Below are positions 25,067 to 37,600 of a DNA stretch of 64,000 nucleotides, in pieces (within the stretch, counting starts at the first letter, position 1; every line of letters begins with the position of its first letter). Location: the NCBI GenBank assembly GCA_037127255.1, contig JBANSL010000002.1, positions 4,446,001 to 4,510,000 on the forward strand, in the 5' to 3' direction. Source of the stretch: Persicaria tinctoria (Eukaryota; Streptophyta; Magnoliopsida; Caryophyllales; Polygonaceae). The notes beneath the pieces were generated by a model that saw only the letters and a list, made by a program, of their open reading frames with translations, was not told where the DNA came from and did not search any database. The translations under genes were made by a program, and so were the position numbers.

Positions 25067-25588
25067 TTAAGGTAATGTCCCTCTGAACAGCCGTTGCGGA
25101 CACATGCTCGGTATTTTTTGAATAACTTGAGATCCGTTGGTCCAATCGGGCCGTTTGATGACTCCTGGGAAAGCTAACTTCGATAACTACGACTTTACTA
25201 GGGAGGTTTTCAGAGAATTCCTCCTCTAAAAAGACAAAAAAACCATTTTTCCCAAGCTTAAATTTGGGCAAATTTTCGGCTTTTTTCAAAGGGGTTAGTA
25301 CACGAAAAAATTTTCGCCCGGGATGACTCCTGGGAAAGCTAACTTCGATAGCTACGACTTTACTGGGGAGGTTTTCAGAGAATTCCTCCTCTAAAAGGGC
25401 CAAAAAACTATTTTTTCAAGGCTTAAATTTGGGAAATTTCGGATTTTTTCAAAGGGGTTAGTACACGAAAAAATATGAAAATCTCAAAAAATGAAAAATC
25501 CAAAATACTTTGCACTAGGCAAGGTGGGATGCTGTTAAGGACATCCGTCCACAAAACTCCCGCCCGGGATGTCCAAATGGGCCCGGAA
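25067..25588. repeat. Rearranged C/S fusion unit with internal deletion
   Basis: A C copy begins normally but breaks off after CACGAAAAAA (ends 25310). Then come TTTT and CGCCCGGGATG (about 25315-25325), which belongs near the 3' end of a monomer, and then GATGACTCC, which belongs about 90 bases into a monomer. An S357 copy continues from there to 25588. The two units span 522 bases where 716 would be expected, a net loss of about 194. The second join shares GATG between its two sources, a microhomology. The change lets a minus-strand frame read through 136 codons, a by-product of the fusion. Confidence 0.88.
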
Positions 25589-26646
25589 TTAAGGTAATGT
25601 CCCTCTGAACACCCGTTGCGGACACATGCTCGGTATTTTTTGAATAACTTGAGATCCGTTGGTCCAGTCGGGCCGTTTGAGGACTCCTGGGAAAGCTAAC
25701 TTCGATAGCTACGACTTTACTGGGGAGGTTTTTATAGAATTACTCCTCTAAAAAGACTAAAAAACCATTTTTCCCAGGCTTAAATTTGGGCAAATTTTCG
25801 GATTTTTTCAAAGGGGTTAGTACACGAAAAAATATGAAAATCTCAAAAAATTAAAAATCCAAAATACTTTGCACTAAGCAAGGTGGGATGCTGTTAAGGA
25901 CATCCGTCCACAAAACTCCCGCCCGGGATGTCCAAATGGGCCCGGAATTAAGGTAATGTCCCTCTGAACAGCCGTTGCGGACACATGCTCGGTATTTTTT
26001 GAATAACTTGAGATCCGTTGGTCCAATCGGGCCGTTTGATGACTCCTGGGAAAGCTAACTTCGATAGCTACGACTTTACTGGGGAGGTTTTTATAGAATT
26101 ACTCCTCTAAAAAGACTAAAAAACCATTTTTCCCAGGCTTAAATTTTGGCAAATTTTCGGCTTTTTTCAAAGGGGTTAGTACACGAAAAAATATGAAAAT
26201 CTCAAAAAATGAAAAATCCAAAATACTTTGCACTAAGCATAGTGGGATGCTGTTAAGGACATCCGTCCACAAAACTCCCGCCCGGGATGTCCAAATGGGC
26301 CCGGAATTAAGGTAATGTCCCTCTGAATAGCCGTTGCGGACACATGCTCGGTATTTTTTGAATAACTTGAGATCCGTTGGTCCAATCGGGCCGTTTGATG
26401 ACTCCTGGGAAAGCTAACTTCGATAGCTACGACTTTACTGGGGAGGTTTTCAGAGAATTCCTCCTCTAAAAGGGCCAAAAAACTATTTTTTCAAAGCTTA
26501 AATTTGGGAAATTTTCGGATTTTTTCAAATGGGTTAGTACACGAAAAAATGAAAAATCCAAAATACTTTGCACTAGGCAAGGTGGGATGCTGTTAAGGAC
26601 ATCCGTCCACAAAACTCCCGCCCGGGATGTCCAAATGGGCCCGGAA
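25589..26646. repeat. Lead-in units A', A-hybrid, S340
   Basis: The first A' copy (25589) has a private AAAATTAAAAATCC. An A-hybrid follows (25948, with AAATTTTGGCAAA), then the first 18-bp-deleted S copy (26307-26646). The S340 copy also has TCTGAATAGCC, CAAAGCTT (which happens to create a HindIII site) and CAAATGGGG. These private changes make this stretch slightly more divergent than its neighbours. Confidence 0.8.
26307..26646. repeat. S340 unit: S copy with 18-bp deletion
   Basis: CACGAAAAAATGAAAAATCC replaces the usual longer A-tract segment, so 18 bases are lost and the unit is 340 bases. The lost piece lies between two AAAAAAT-like direct repeats 18 bases apart, as expected for slippage. 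The same deletion is found in the units at 27725, 29859 and 38809. This copy lacks the TATTGTTTG mark that those three share. Confidence 0.85.
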
Positions 26647-27005
26647 TTAAGGTAATGTCCCTCTGAACACCCGTTGCGGACACATGCTCGGTATTTTTTG
26701 AATAACTTGAGATCCGTTGGTCCAGTCGGGCCGTTTGAGGACTCCTGGGAAAGCTAACTTCGATAGCTACGACTTTACTGGGGAGGTTTTTATAGAATTA
26801 CTCCTCTAAAAAGACTAAAAAACCATTTTTCCCAGGCTTAAATTTGGGCAAATTTTCGGATTTTTTCAAAGGGGTTAGTACACGAAAAAATATGAAAATC
26901 TGAAAAAATGAAAAATCCAAAATACTTTGCACTAAGCAAGGTGGGATGCTGTTAAGGACATCCGTCCACAAAACTCCCGCCCGGGATGTCCAAATGGGCC
27001 CGGAA

Positions 27006-27364
27006 TTAAGGTAATGTCCCTCTGAACAGCCGTTGCGGACACATGCTCGGTATTTTTTGAATAACTTGAGATCCGTTGGTCCAATCGGGCCGTTTGATGA
27101 CTCCTGGGAAAGCTAACTTCGATAACTACGACTTTACTAGGGAGGTTTTCAGAGAATTCCTCCTCTAAAAAGACAAAAAAACCATTTTTCCCAAGCTTAA
27201 ATTTGGGCAAATTTTCGGCTTTTTTCAAAGGGGTTAGTAAACGAAAAAATATGAAAATCTCAAAAAATGAAAAATCCAAAATACTTTGCACTAGGCAAGG
27301 TGGGATGCTGTTAAGGACATCCGTCCACAAAACTCCCGCCCGGGATGTCCAAATGGGCCCGGAA
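27006..27364. repeat. Type C monomer, example copy (359 bp, mosaic of S and A)
   Basis: This is a representative C copy. The 5' half is S-like (CAGCCG, CAATCGGG, GATGACTCC, TTTCAGAGAATTCC) and the 3' half is A-like (AAAGACAAAAAAACC, GGGCAAATTTTCGGC). Its own marks are CGATAACTACG in place of CGATAGCTACG, usually ACTAGGG in place of ACTGGGG, and CCCAAGCTT, which makes a HindIII site. Some copies, this one included, also have AGTAAACG in place of AGTACACG. There are 19 intact C copies, the first at 27006 and the last ending at 63174; a truncated one starts at 25067. They usually occur in pairs or triplets. The private bases show a distinct, secondarily amplified class rather than a one-off recombinant. 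Confidence 0.9.
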
Positions 27365-27724
27365 TTAAGGTAATGTCCCTCTGAACAGCCGTTGCGGACA
27401 CATGCTCGGTATTTTTTGAATAACTTGAGATCCGTTGGTCCAATCGGGCCGTTTGATGACTCCTGGGAAAGCTAACTTCGATAACTACGACTTTACTAGG
27501 GAGGTTTTCAGAGAATTCCTCCTCTAAAAAGACAAAAAAACCATTTTTTCCCAAGCTTAAATTTGGGCAAATTTTCGGCTTTTTTCAAAGGGGTTAGTAC
27601 ACGAAAAAATATGAAAATCTCAAAAAATGAAAAATCCAAAATACTTTGCACTAGGCAAGGTGAGATGCTGTTAAGGAAATCCGTCCACAAAACTCCCGCC
27701 CGGGATGTCCAAATGGGCCCGGAA

Positions 27725-28064
27725 TTAAGGTAATGTCCCTCTGAACAGCCGTTGCGGACACATGCTCGGTATTGTTTGAATAACTTGAGATCCGTTGGTC
27801 CAATCGGGCCGTTTGATGACTCCTGGGAAAGCTAACTTCGATAGCTACGACTTTACTGGGGAGGTTTTCAGAGAATTCCTCCTCTAAAAGGGCCAAAAAA
27901 CTATTTTTTCAAGGCTTAAATTTGGGAAATTTTCGGATTTTTTCAAAGGGGTTAGTACACGAAAAAATGAAAAATCCAAAATACTTTGCACTAGGCAAGG
28001 TGGGATGCTGTTAAGGACATCCGTCCACAAAACTCCCTCCCGGGATGTCCAAATGGGCCCGGAA
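27725..28064. repeat. S340 unit in 6-mer copy 1
   Basis: This is an S copy with the 18-bp A-tract deletion and the linked TATTGTTTG variant, following a C copy that ends GGTGAGATG. Its 3' end also has CTCCCTCCC in place of CTCCCGCCC near 28035, private to this unit. Confidence 0.85.
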
Positions 28065-28781
28065 TTAAGGTAATGTCCCTCTAAACACCCGTTGCGGACA
28101 CATGCTCGGTATTTTTTGAATAACTTGAGATCCGTTGGTCCAGTCGGGCCGTTTGAGGACTCCTGGGAAAGCTAACTTCGATAGCTACGACTTTACTGGG
28201 GAGGTTTTTATAGAATTACTCCTCTAAAAAGACTAAAAAACCATTTTTCCCAGGCTTAAATTTGGGCAAATTTTCGGATTTTTTCAAAGGGGTTAGTACA
28301 CGAAAAAATATGAAAATCTCAAAAAATGAAAAATCCAAAATACTTTGCACTAAGCAAGGTGGGATGCTGTTAAGGACATCCGTCCACAAAACTCCCGCCC
28401 GGGATGTCCAAATGGGCCCGGAATTAAGGTAATGTCCCTCTGAACAGCCGTTGCGGACACATGCTCGGTATTTTTTGAATAACTTGAGATCCGTTGGTCC
28501 AATCGGGCCGTTTGATGACTCCTGGGAAAGCTAACTTCGATAGCTACGACTTTACCGGGGAGGTTTTCAGAGAATTCCTCCTCTAAAAGGGCCAAAAAAC
28601 TATTTTTTCAAGGCTTAAATTTGGGAAATTTTCGGATTTTTTCAAAGGGGTTAGTACACGAAAAAATATGAAAATCTCAAAAAATGAAAAATCCAAAATA
28701 CTTTGCACTAGGCAAGGTGGGATGCTGTTAAGGACATCCGTCCACAAAACTCCCGCCCGGGATGTCCAAATGGGCCCGGAA

Positions 28782-29140
28782 TTAAGGTAATGTCCCTCTG
28801 AACACCCGTTGCGGACACATGCTCGGTATTTTTTGAATAACTTGAGATCCGTTGGTCCAGTCGGGCCGTTTGAGGACTCCTGGGAAAGCTAACTTCGATA
28901 GCTACGACTTTACTGGGGAGGTTTTTATAGAATTACTCCTCTAAAAAGACTAAAAAACCATTTTTCCCAGGCTTAAATTTGGGCAAATTTTCGGATTTTT
29001 TCAAAGGGGTTAGTACACGAAAAAATATGAAAATCTCAAAAAATGAAAAATCCAAAATACTTTGCACTAAGCAAGGTGGGATGCTGTTAAGGACATCCGT
29101 CCACAAAACTCCCGCCCGGGATGTCCAAATGGGCCCGGAA
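28782..29140. repeat. Type A' monomer, example copy (A with S-like 3' end)
   Basis: This copy has the full A centre and 5' marks (CACCCG, CAGTCGGG, GAGGAC, TTTATAGAATTAC, CCCAGGCTT). After GGGCAAATTTTCGG it switches to GATTTTTTC and ends CTAAGCAAGG, an A-to-S mosaic at the 3' end. I find the same combination at 25589, 26647, 28065, 30199, 33427, 36656, 37732, 39149, 56361 and 61739. None lies to the left of 25.5 kb. It is usually followed by a C pair, an S copy or an A-hybrid. Confidence 0.85.
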
Positions 29141-29858
29141 TTAAGGTAATGTCCCTCTGAACAGCCGTTGCGGACACATGCTCGGTATTTTTTTAATAAC
29201 TTGAGATCCGTTGGTCCAATCGGGCCGTTTGATGACTCCTGGGAAAGCTAACTTCGATAACTACGACTTTACTGGGGAGGTTTTCAGAGAATTCCTCCTC
29301 TAAAAAGACAAAAAAACCATTTTTCCCAAGCTTAAATTTGGGCAAATTTTCGGCTTTTTTCAAAGGGGTTAGTAAACGAAAAAATATGAAAATCTCAAAA
29401 AATGAAAAATCCAAAATACTTTGCACTAGGCAAGGTGGGATGCTGTTAAGGACATCCGTCCACAAAACTCCCGCCCGGGATGTCCAAATGGGCCCGGAAT
29501 TAAGGTAATGTCCCTCTGAACAGCCGTTGCGGACACATGCTCGGTATTTTTTGAATAACTTGAGATCCGTTGGTCCAATCGGGCCGTTTGATGACTCCTG
29601 GGAAAGCTAACTTCGATAACTACGACTTTACTAGGGAGGTTTTCAGAGAATTCCTCCTCTAAAAAGACAAAAAAACCATTTTTCCCAAGCTTAAATTTGG
29701 GCAAATTTTCGGCTTTTTTCAAAGGGGTTAGTACACGAAAAAATATGAAAATCTCAAAAAATGAAAAATCCAAAATACTTTGCACTAGGCAAGGTGAGAT
29801 GCTGTTAAGGACATCCGTCCACAAAACTCCCGCCCGGGATGTCCAAATGGGCCCGGAA

Positions 29859-30198
29859 TTAAGGTAATGTCCCTCTGAACAGCCGTTGCGGACACATGCT
29901 CGGTATTGTTTGAATAACTTGAGATCCGTTGGTCCAATCGGGCCGTTTGATGACTCCTGGGAAAGCTAACTTCGATAGCTACGACTTTACTGGGGAGGTT
30001 TTCAGAGAATTCCTCCTCTAAAAGGGCCAAAAAACTATTTTTTCAAGGCTTAAATTTGGGAAATTTTCGGATTTTTTCAAAGGGGTTAGTACACGAAAAA
30101 ATGAAAAATCCAAAATACTTTGCACTAGGCAAGGTGGGATGCTGTTAAGGACATCCGTCCACAAAACTCCCGCCCGGGATGTCCAAATGGGCCCGGAA
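29859..30198. repeat. S340 unit in 6-mer copy 2
   Basis: This is an S copy with the same 18-bp deletion and TATTGTTTG, in the same HOR position as the units at 27725 and 38809. It follows a C copy ending GGTGAGATG. Confidence 0.85.
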
Positions 30199-30915
30199 TT
30201 AAGGTAATGTCCCTCTGAACACCCGTTGCGGACACATGCTCGGTATTTTTTGAATAACTTGAGATCCGTTGGTCCAGTCGGGCCGTTTGAGGACTCCTGG
30301 GAAAGCTAACTTCGATAGCTACGACTTTACTGGGGAGGTTTTTATAGAATTACTCCTCTAAAAAGACTAAAAAACCATTTTTCCCAGGCTTAAATTTGGG
30401 CAAATTTTCGGATTTTTTCAAAGTGGTTAGTACACGAAAAAATATGAAAATCTCAAAAAATGAAAAATCCAAAATACTTTGCACTAAGCAAGGTGGGATG
30501 CTGTTAAGGACATCCGTCCACAAAACTCCCGCCCGGGATGTCCAAATGGGCCCGGAATTAAGGTAATGTCCCTCTGAACAGCCGTTGCGGACACATGCTC
30601 GGTATTTTTTGAATAACTTGAGATCCGTTGGTCCAATCGGGCCGTTTGATGACTCCTGGGAAAGCTAACTTCGATAGCTACGACTTTACCGGGGAGGTTT
30701 TCAGAGAATTCCTCCTCTAAAAGGGCCAAAAAACTATTTTTTCAAGGCTTAAATTTGGGAAATTTTCGGATTTTTTCAAAGGGGTTAGTACACGAAAAAA
30801 TATGAAAATCTCAAAAAATGAAAAATCCAAAATACTTTGCACTAGGCAAGGTGGGATGCTGTTAAGGACATCCGTCCACAAAACTCCCGCCCGGGATGTC
30901 CAAATGGGCCCGGAA

Positions 30916-31633
30916 TTAAGGTAATGTCCCTCTGAACACCCGTTGCGGACAAATGCTCGGTATTTTTTGAATAACTTGAGATCCTTTGGTCCAATCGGGC
31001 CGTTTGATGACTCCTGGGAAAGCTAACTTCGATAACTACGACTTTACTAGGGAGGTTTTCAGAGAATTCCTCCTCTAAAAAGACAAAAAAACCATTTTTC
31101 CCAAGCTTAAATTTGGGCAAATTTTCGGCTTTTTTCAAAGGGGTTAGTAAACGAAAAAATATGAAAATCTCAAAAAATGAAAAATCCAAAATACTTTGCA
31201 CTAGGCAAGGTGGGATGCTGTTAAGGACATCCGTCCACAAAACTCCCGCCCGGGATGTCCAAATGGGCCCGGAATTAAGGTAATGTCCCTCTGAACAGCC
31301 GTTGCGGACACATGCTCGGTATTTTTTGAATAACTTGAGATCCGTTGGTCCAATCGGGCCGTTTGATGACTCCTGGGAAAGCTAACTTCGATAACTACGA
31401 CTTTACTAGGGAGGTTTTCAGAGAATTCCTCCTCTAAAAAGACAAAAAAACCATTTTTCCCAAGCTTAAATTTGGGCAAATTTTCGGCTTTTTTCAAAGG
31501 GGTTAGTACACGAAAAAATATGAAAATCTCAAAAAATGAAAAATCCAAAATACTTTGCACTAGGCAAGGTGGGATGCTGTTAAGGACATCCGTCCACAAA
31601 ACTCCCGCCCGGGATGTCCAAATGGGCCCGGAA
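30916..31633. repeat. C-C pair with GGACAAATG variant
   Basis: The first C has CACCCG and GGACAAATG plus a private GATCCTTTGG and AGTAAACG; the second is an ordinary C. The same pair, with the CACCCG and GGACAAATG marks, is seen at 39866-40583. The GGACAAATG mark is also in the first two C copies of the triplet at 57078-58154. Confidence 0.83.
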
Positions 31634-34600
31634 TTAAGGTAATGTCCCTCTGAACAGCCGTTGCGGACACATGCTCGGTATTTTTTGAATAACTTGAGAT
31701 CCGTTGGTCCAGTCGGGCCGTTTGAGGACTCCTGGGAAAGCTAACTTCGATAGCTACGACTTTACTGGGGAGGTTTTTATAGAATTACTCCTCTAAAAAG
31801 ACTAAAAAACCATTTTTCCCAGGCTTAAATTTGGGCAAATTTTCGGCTTTTTTCAAAGGGGTTAGTACACGAAAAAATATGAAAATCTCAAAAAATGAAA
31901 AATCCAAAATACTTTGCACTAAGCATAGTGGGATGCTGTTAAGGACATCCGTCCACAAAACTCCCGCCCGGGATGTCCAAATGGGCCCGGAATTAAGGTA
32001 ATGTCCCTCTGAACAGCCGTTGCGGACACATGCTCGGTATTTTTTGAATAACTTGAGATCCGTTGGTCCAATCGGGCCGTTTGATGACTCCTGGGAAAGC
32101 TAACTTCGATAGCTACGACTTTACTGGGGAGGTTTTCAGAGAATTCCTCCTCTAAAAGGGCCAAAAAACTATTTTTTCAAGGCTTAAATTTGGGAAATTT
32201 TCGGATTTTTTCAAAGGGGTTAGTACACGAAAAAATATGAAAATCTCAAAAAATGAAAAATCCAAAATACTTTGCACTAGGCAAGGTGGGATGCTGTTAA
32301 GGACATCCGTCCACAAAACTCCCGCCCGGGATGTCCAAATGGGCCCGGAATTAAGGTAATGTCCCTCTGAACAGCCGTTGCGTACACATGCTCGGTATTT
32401 TTTGAATAACTTGAGATCCGTTGGTCCAGTCGGGCCGTTTGAGGACTCCTGGGAAAGCTAACTTCGATAGCTACGACTTTACTGGGGAGGTTTTTATAGA
32501 ATTACTCCTCTAAAAAGACTAAAAAACCATTTTTCCCAGGCTTAAATTTGGGCAAATTTTCGGCTTTTTTCAAAGGGGTTAGTACACGAAAAAATATGAA
32601 AATCTCAAAAAATGAAAAATCCAAAATACTTTGCACTAAGCATAGTGGGATGCTGTTAAGGACATCCGTCCACAAAACTCCCGCCCGGGATGTCCAAATG
32701 GGCCCGGAATTAAGGTAATGTCCCTCTGAACAGCCGTTGCGGACACATGCTCGGTATTTTTTGAATAACTTGAGATCCGTTGGTCCAATCGGGCCGTTTG
32801 ATGACTCCTGGGAAAGCTAACTTCGATAGCTACGACTTTACTGGGGAGGTTTTTATAGAATTACTCCTCTAAAAAGACTAAAAAACCATTTTTCCCAGGC
32901 TTAAATTTGGGCAAATTTTCGGATTTTTTCAAAGGGGTTAGTACACGAAAAAATATGAAAATCTCAAAAAATGAAAAATCCAAAATACTTTGCACTAAGC
33001 AAGGTGGGATGCTGTTAAGGACATCCGTCCACAAAACTCCCGCCCGGGATGTCCAAATGGGCCCGGAATTAAGGTAATGTCCCTCTGAACAGCCGTTGCG
33101 GACACATGCTCGGTATTTTTTGAATAACTTGAGATCCGTTGGTCCAATCGGGCCGTTTGATGACTCCTGGGAAAGCTAACTTCGATAGCTACGACTTTAC
33201 CGGGGAGGTTTTCAGAGAATTCCTCCTCTAAAAGGGCCAAAAAACTATTTTTTCAAGGCTTAAATTTGGGAAATTTTCGGATTTTTTCAAAGGGGTTAGT
33301 ACACGAAAAAATATGAAAATCTCAAAAAATGAAAAATCCAAAATACTTTGCACTAGGCAAGGTGGGATGCTGTTAAGGACATCCGTCCACAAAACTCCCG
33401 CCCGGGATGTCCAAATGGGCCCGGAATTAAGGTAATGTCCCTCTGAACACCCATTGCGGACACATGCTCGGTATTTTTTGAATAACTTGAGATCCGTTGG
33501 TCCAGTCGGGCCGTTTGAGGACTCCTGGGAAAGCTAACTTCGATAGCTACGACTTTACTGGGGAGGTTTTTATAGAATTACTCCTCTAAAAAGACTAAAA
33601 AACCATTTTTCCCAGGCTTAAATTTGGGCAAATTTTCGGATTTTTTCAAAGGGGTTAGTACACGAAAAAATATGAAAATCTCAAAAAATGAAAAATCCAA
33701 AATACTTTGCACTAAGCAAGGTGGGATGCTGTTAAGGACATCCGTCCACAAAACTCCCGCCCGGGATGTCCAAATGGGCCCGGAATTAAGGTAATGTCCC
33801 TCTGAACAGCCGTTGCGGACACATGCTCGGTATTTTTTGAATAACTTGAGATCCGTTGGTCCAATCGGGCCGTTTGATGACTCCTGGGAAAGCTAACTTC
33901 GATAACTACGACTTTACTAGGGAGGTTTTCAGAGAATTCCTCCTCTAAAAAGACAAAAAAACCATTTTTCCCAAGCTTAAATTTGGGCAAATTTTCGGCT
34001 TTTTTCAAAGGGGTTAGTAAACGAAAAAATATGAAAATCTCAAAAAATGAAAAATCCAAAATACTTTGCACTAGGCAAGGTGGGATGCTGTTAAGGACAT
34101 CCGTCCACAAAACTCCCGCCCGGGATGTCCAAATGGGCCCGGAATTAAGGTAATGTCCCTCTGAACAGCCGTTGCGGACACATGCTCGGTATTTTTTGAA
34201 TAACTTGAGATCCGTTGGTCCAATCGGGCCGTTTGATGACTCCTGGGAAAGCTAACTTCGATAACTACGACTTTACTAGGGAGGTTTTCAGAGAATTCCT
34301 CCTCTAAAAAGACAAAAAAACCATTTTTCCCAAGCTTAAATTTGGGCAAATTTTCGGCTTTTTTCAAAGGGGTTAGTACACGAAAAAATATGAAAATCTC
34401 AAAAAATGAAAAATCCAAAATACTTTGCACTAGGCAAGGTGAGATGCTGTTAAGGACATCCGTCCACAAAACTCCCGCCCGGGATGTCCAAATGGGCCCG
34501 GAATTAAGGTAATGTCCCTCTGAACAGCCGTTGCGTACACATGCTCGGTATTTTTTGAATAACTTGAGATCCGTTGGTCCAGTCGGGCCGTTTGAGGACT

Positions 34601-37600
34601 CCTGGGAAAGCTAACTTCGATAGCTACGACTTTACTGGGGAGGTTTTTATAGAATTACTCCTCTAAAAAGACTAAAAAACCATTTTTCCCAGGCTTAAAT
34701 TTGGGCAAATTTTCGGCTTTTTTCAAAGGGGTTAGTACACGAAAAAATATGAAAATCTCAAAAAATGAAAAATCCAAAATACTTTGCACTAAGCATAGTG
34801 GGATGCTGTTAAGGACATCCGTCCACAAAACTCCCGCCCGGGATGTCCAAATGGGCCCGGAATTAAGGTAATGTCCCTCTGAACAGCCGTTGCGGACACA
34901 TGCTCGGTATTTTTTGAATAACTTGAGATCCGTTGGTCCAGTCGGGCCGTTTGAGGACTCCTGGGAAAGCTAACTTCGATAGCTACGACTTTACTGGGGA
35001 GGTTTTTATAGAATTACTCCTCTAAAAAGACTAAAAAACCATTTTTCCCAGGCTTAAATTTGGGCAAATTTTCGGCTTTTTTCAAAGGGGTTAGTACACG
35101 AAAAAATATGAAAATCTCAAAAAATGAAAAATCCAAAATACTTTGCACTAAGCATAGTGGGATGCTGTTAAGGACATCCGTCCACAAAACTCCCGCCCGG
35201 GATGTCCAAATGGGCCCGGAATTAAGGTAATGTCCCTCTGAACAGCCGTTGCGGACACATGCTCGGTATTTTTTGAATAACTTGAGATCCGTTGGTCCAA
35301 TCGGGCCGTTTGATGACTCCTGGGAAAGCTAACTTCGATAGCTACGACTTTACTGGGGAGGTTTTCAGAGAATTCCTCCTCTAAAAGGGCCAAAAAACTA
35401 TTTTTTCAAGGCTTAAATTTGGGAAATTTTCGGATTTTTTCAAAGGGGTTAGTACACGAAAAAATATGAAAATCTCAAAAAATGAAAAATCCAAAATACT
35501 TTGCACTAGGCAAGGTGGGATGCTGTTAAGGACATCCGTCCACAAAACTCCCGCCCGGGATGTCCAAATGGGCCCGGAATTAAGGTAATGTCCCTCTGAA
35601 CAGCCGTTGCGTACACATGCTCGGTATTTTTTGAATAACTTGAGATCCGTTGGTCCAGTCGGGCCGTTTGAGGACTCCTGGGAAAGCTAACTTCGATAGC
35701 TACGACTTTACTGGGGAGGTTTTTATAGAATTACTCCTCTAAAAAGACTAAAAAACCATTTTTCCCAGGCTTAAATTTGGGCAAATTTTCGGCTTTTTTC
35801 AAAGGGGTTAGTACACGAAAAAATATGAAAATCTCAAAAAATGAAAAATCCAAAATACTTTGCACTAAGCATAGTGGGATGCTGTTAAGGACATCCGTCC
35901 ACAAAACTCCCGCCCGGGATGTCCAAATGGGCCCGGAATTAAGGTAATGTCCCTCTGAACAGCCGTTGCGGACACATGCTCGGTATTTTTTGAATAACTT
36001 GAGATCCGTTGGTCCAATCGGGCCGTTTGATGACTCCTGGGAAAGCTAACTTCGATAGCTACGACTTTACTGGGGAGGTTTTTATAGAATTACTCCTCTA
36101 AAAAGACTAAAAAACCATTTTTCCCAGGCTTAAATTTGGGCAAATTTTCGGATTTTTTCAAAGGGGTTAGTACACGAAAAAATATGAAAATCTCAAAAAA
36201 TGAAAAATCCAAAATACTTTGCACTAAGCAAGGTGGGATGCTGTTAAGGACATCCGTCCACAAAACTCCCGCCCGGGATGTCCAAATGGGCCCGGAATTA
36301 AGGTAATGTCCCTCTGAACAGCCGTTGCGGACACATGCTCGGTATTTTTTGAATAACTTGAGATCCGTTGGTCCAATCGGGCCGTTTGATGACTCCTGGG
36401 AAAGCTAACTTCGATAGCTACGACTTTACCGGGGAGGTTTTCAGAGAATTCCTCCTCTAAAAGGGCCAAAAAACTATTTTTTCAAGGCTTAAATTTGGGA
36501 AATTTTCGGATTTTTTCAAAGGGGTTAGTACACGAAAAAATATGAAAATCTCAAAAAATGAAAAATCCAAAATACTTTGCACTAGGCAAGGTGGGATGCT
36601 GTTAAGGACATCCGTCCACAAAACTCCCGCCCGGGATGTCCAAATGGGCCCGGAATTAAGGTAATGTCCCTCTGAACACCCGTTGCGGACACATGCTCGG
36701 TATTTTTTGAATAACTTGAGATCCGTTGGTCCAGTCGGGCCGTTTGAGGACTCCTGGGAAAGCTAACTTCGATAGCTACGACTTTACTGGGGAGGTTTTT
36801 ATAGAATTACTCCTCTAAAAAGACTAAAAAACCATTTTTCCCAGGCTTAAATTTGGGCAAATTTTCGGATTTTTTCAAAGGGGTTAGTACACGAAAAAAT
36901 ATGAAAATCTCAAAAAATGAAAAATCCAAAATACTTTGCACTAAGCAAGGTGGGATGCTGTTAAGGACATCCGTCCACAAAACTCCCGCCCGGGATGTCC
37001 AAATGGGCCCGGAATTAAGGTAATGTCCCTCTGAACAGCCGTTGCGGACACATGCTCGGTATTTTTTGAATAACTTGAGATCCGTTGGTCCAATCGGGCC
37101 GTTTGATGACTCCTGGGAAAGCTAACTTCGATAGCTACGACTTTACTGGGGAGGTTTTTATAGAATTACTCCTCTAAAAAGACTAAAAAACCATTTTTCC
37201 CAGGCTTAAATTTGGGCAAATTTTCGGATTTTTTCAAAGGGGTTAGTACACGAAAAAATATGAAAATCTCAAAAAATGAAAAATCCAAAATACTTTGCAC
37301 TAAGCAAGGTGGGATGCTGTTAAGGACATCCGTCCACAAAACTCCCGCCCGGGATGTCCAAATGGGCCCGGAATTAAGGTAATGTCCCTCTGAACAGCCG
37401 TTGCGGACACATGCTCGGTATTTTTTGAATAACTTGAGATCCGTTGGTCCAATCGGGCCGTTTGATGACTCCTGGGAAAGCTAACTTCGATAGCTACGAC
37501 TTTACCGGGGAGGTTTTCAGAGAATTCCTCCTCTAAAAGGGCCAAAAAACTATTTTTTCAAGGCTTAAATTTGGGAAATTTTCGGATTTTTTCAAAGGGG

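Larger units (their letters stand above)
26647..30915. repeat. 6-mer HOR A'-C-C-S340-A'-S, two tandem copies
   Basis: Two units, 26647-28781 (2135 bases; one C copy has an extra T in CCATTTTTTCCC) and 28782-30915 (2134 bases), share the order A', C (AGTAAACG), C (AGTACACG, followed by GGTGAGATG), S340 (GGTATTGTTTG), A', S (ACCGGGG). The joint inheritance of GGTGAGATG, TATTGTTTG, the 18-bp deletion and ACCGGGG shows block copying. A third copy lies at 37732-39865. Confidence 0.9.

Noticed and set aside
24993..25403. 136-codon minus-strand frame as a distinct gene
   Set aside because: It is produced by the deletion fusion at 25310-25325, which joins two copies of the same repeat-encoded frame.
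26932..27330. 132-codon minus-strand frames spanning C copies as longer genes
   Set aside because: They begin at TTG in the GGACATCCGTCCACAA segment and simply read through a C monomer whose base changes and length keep the frame open. They overlap one another from unit to unit.
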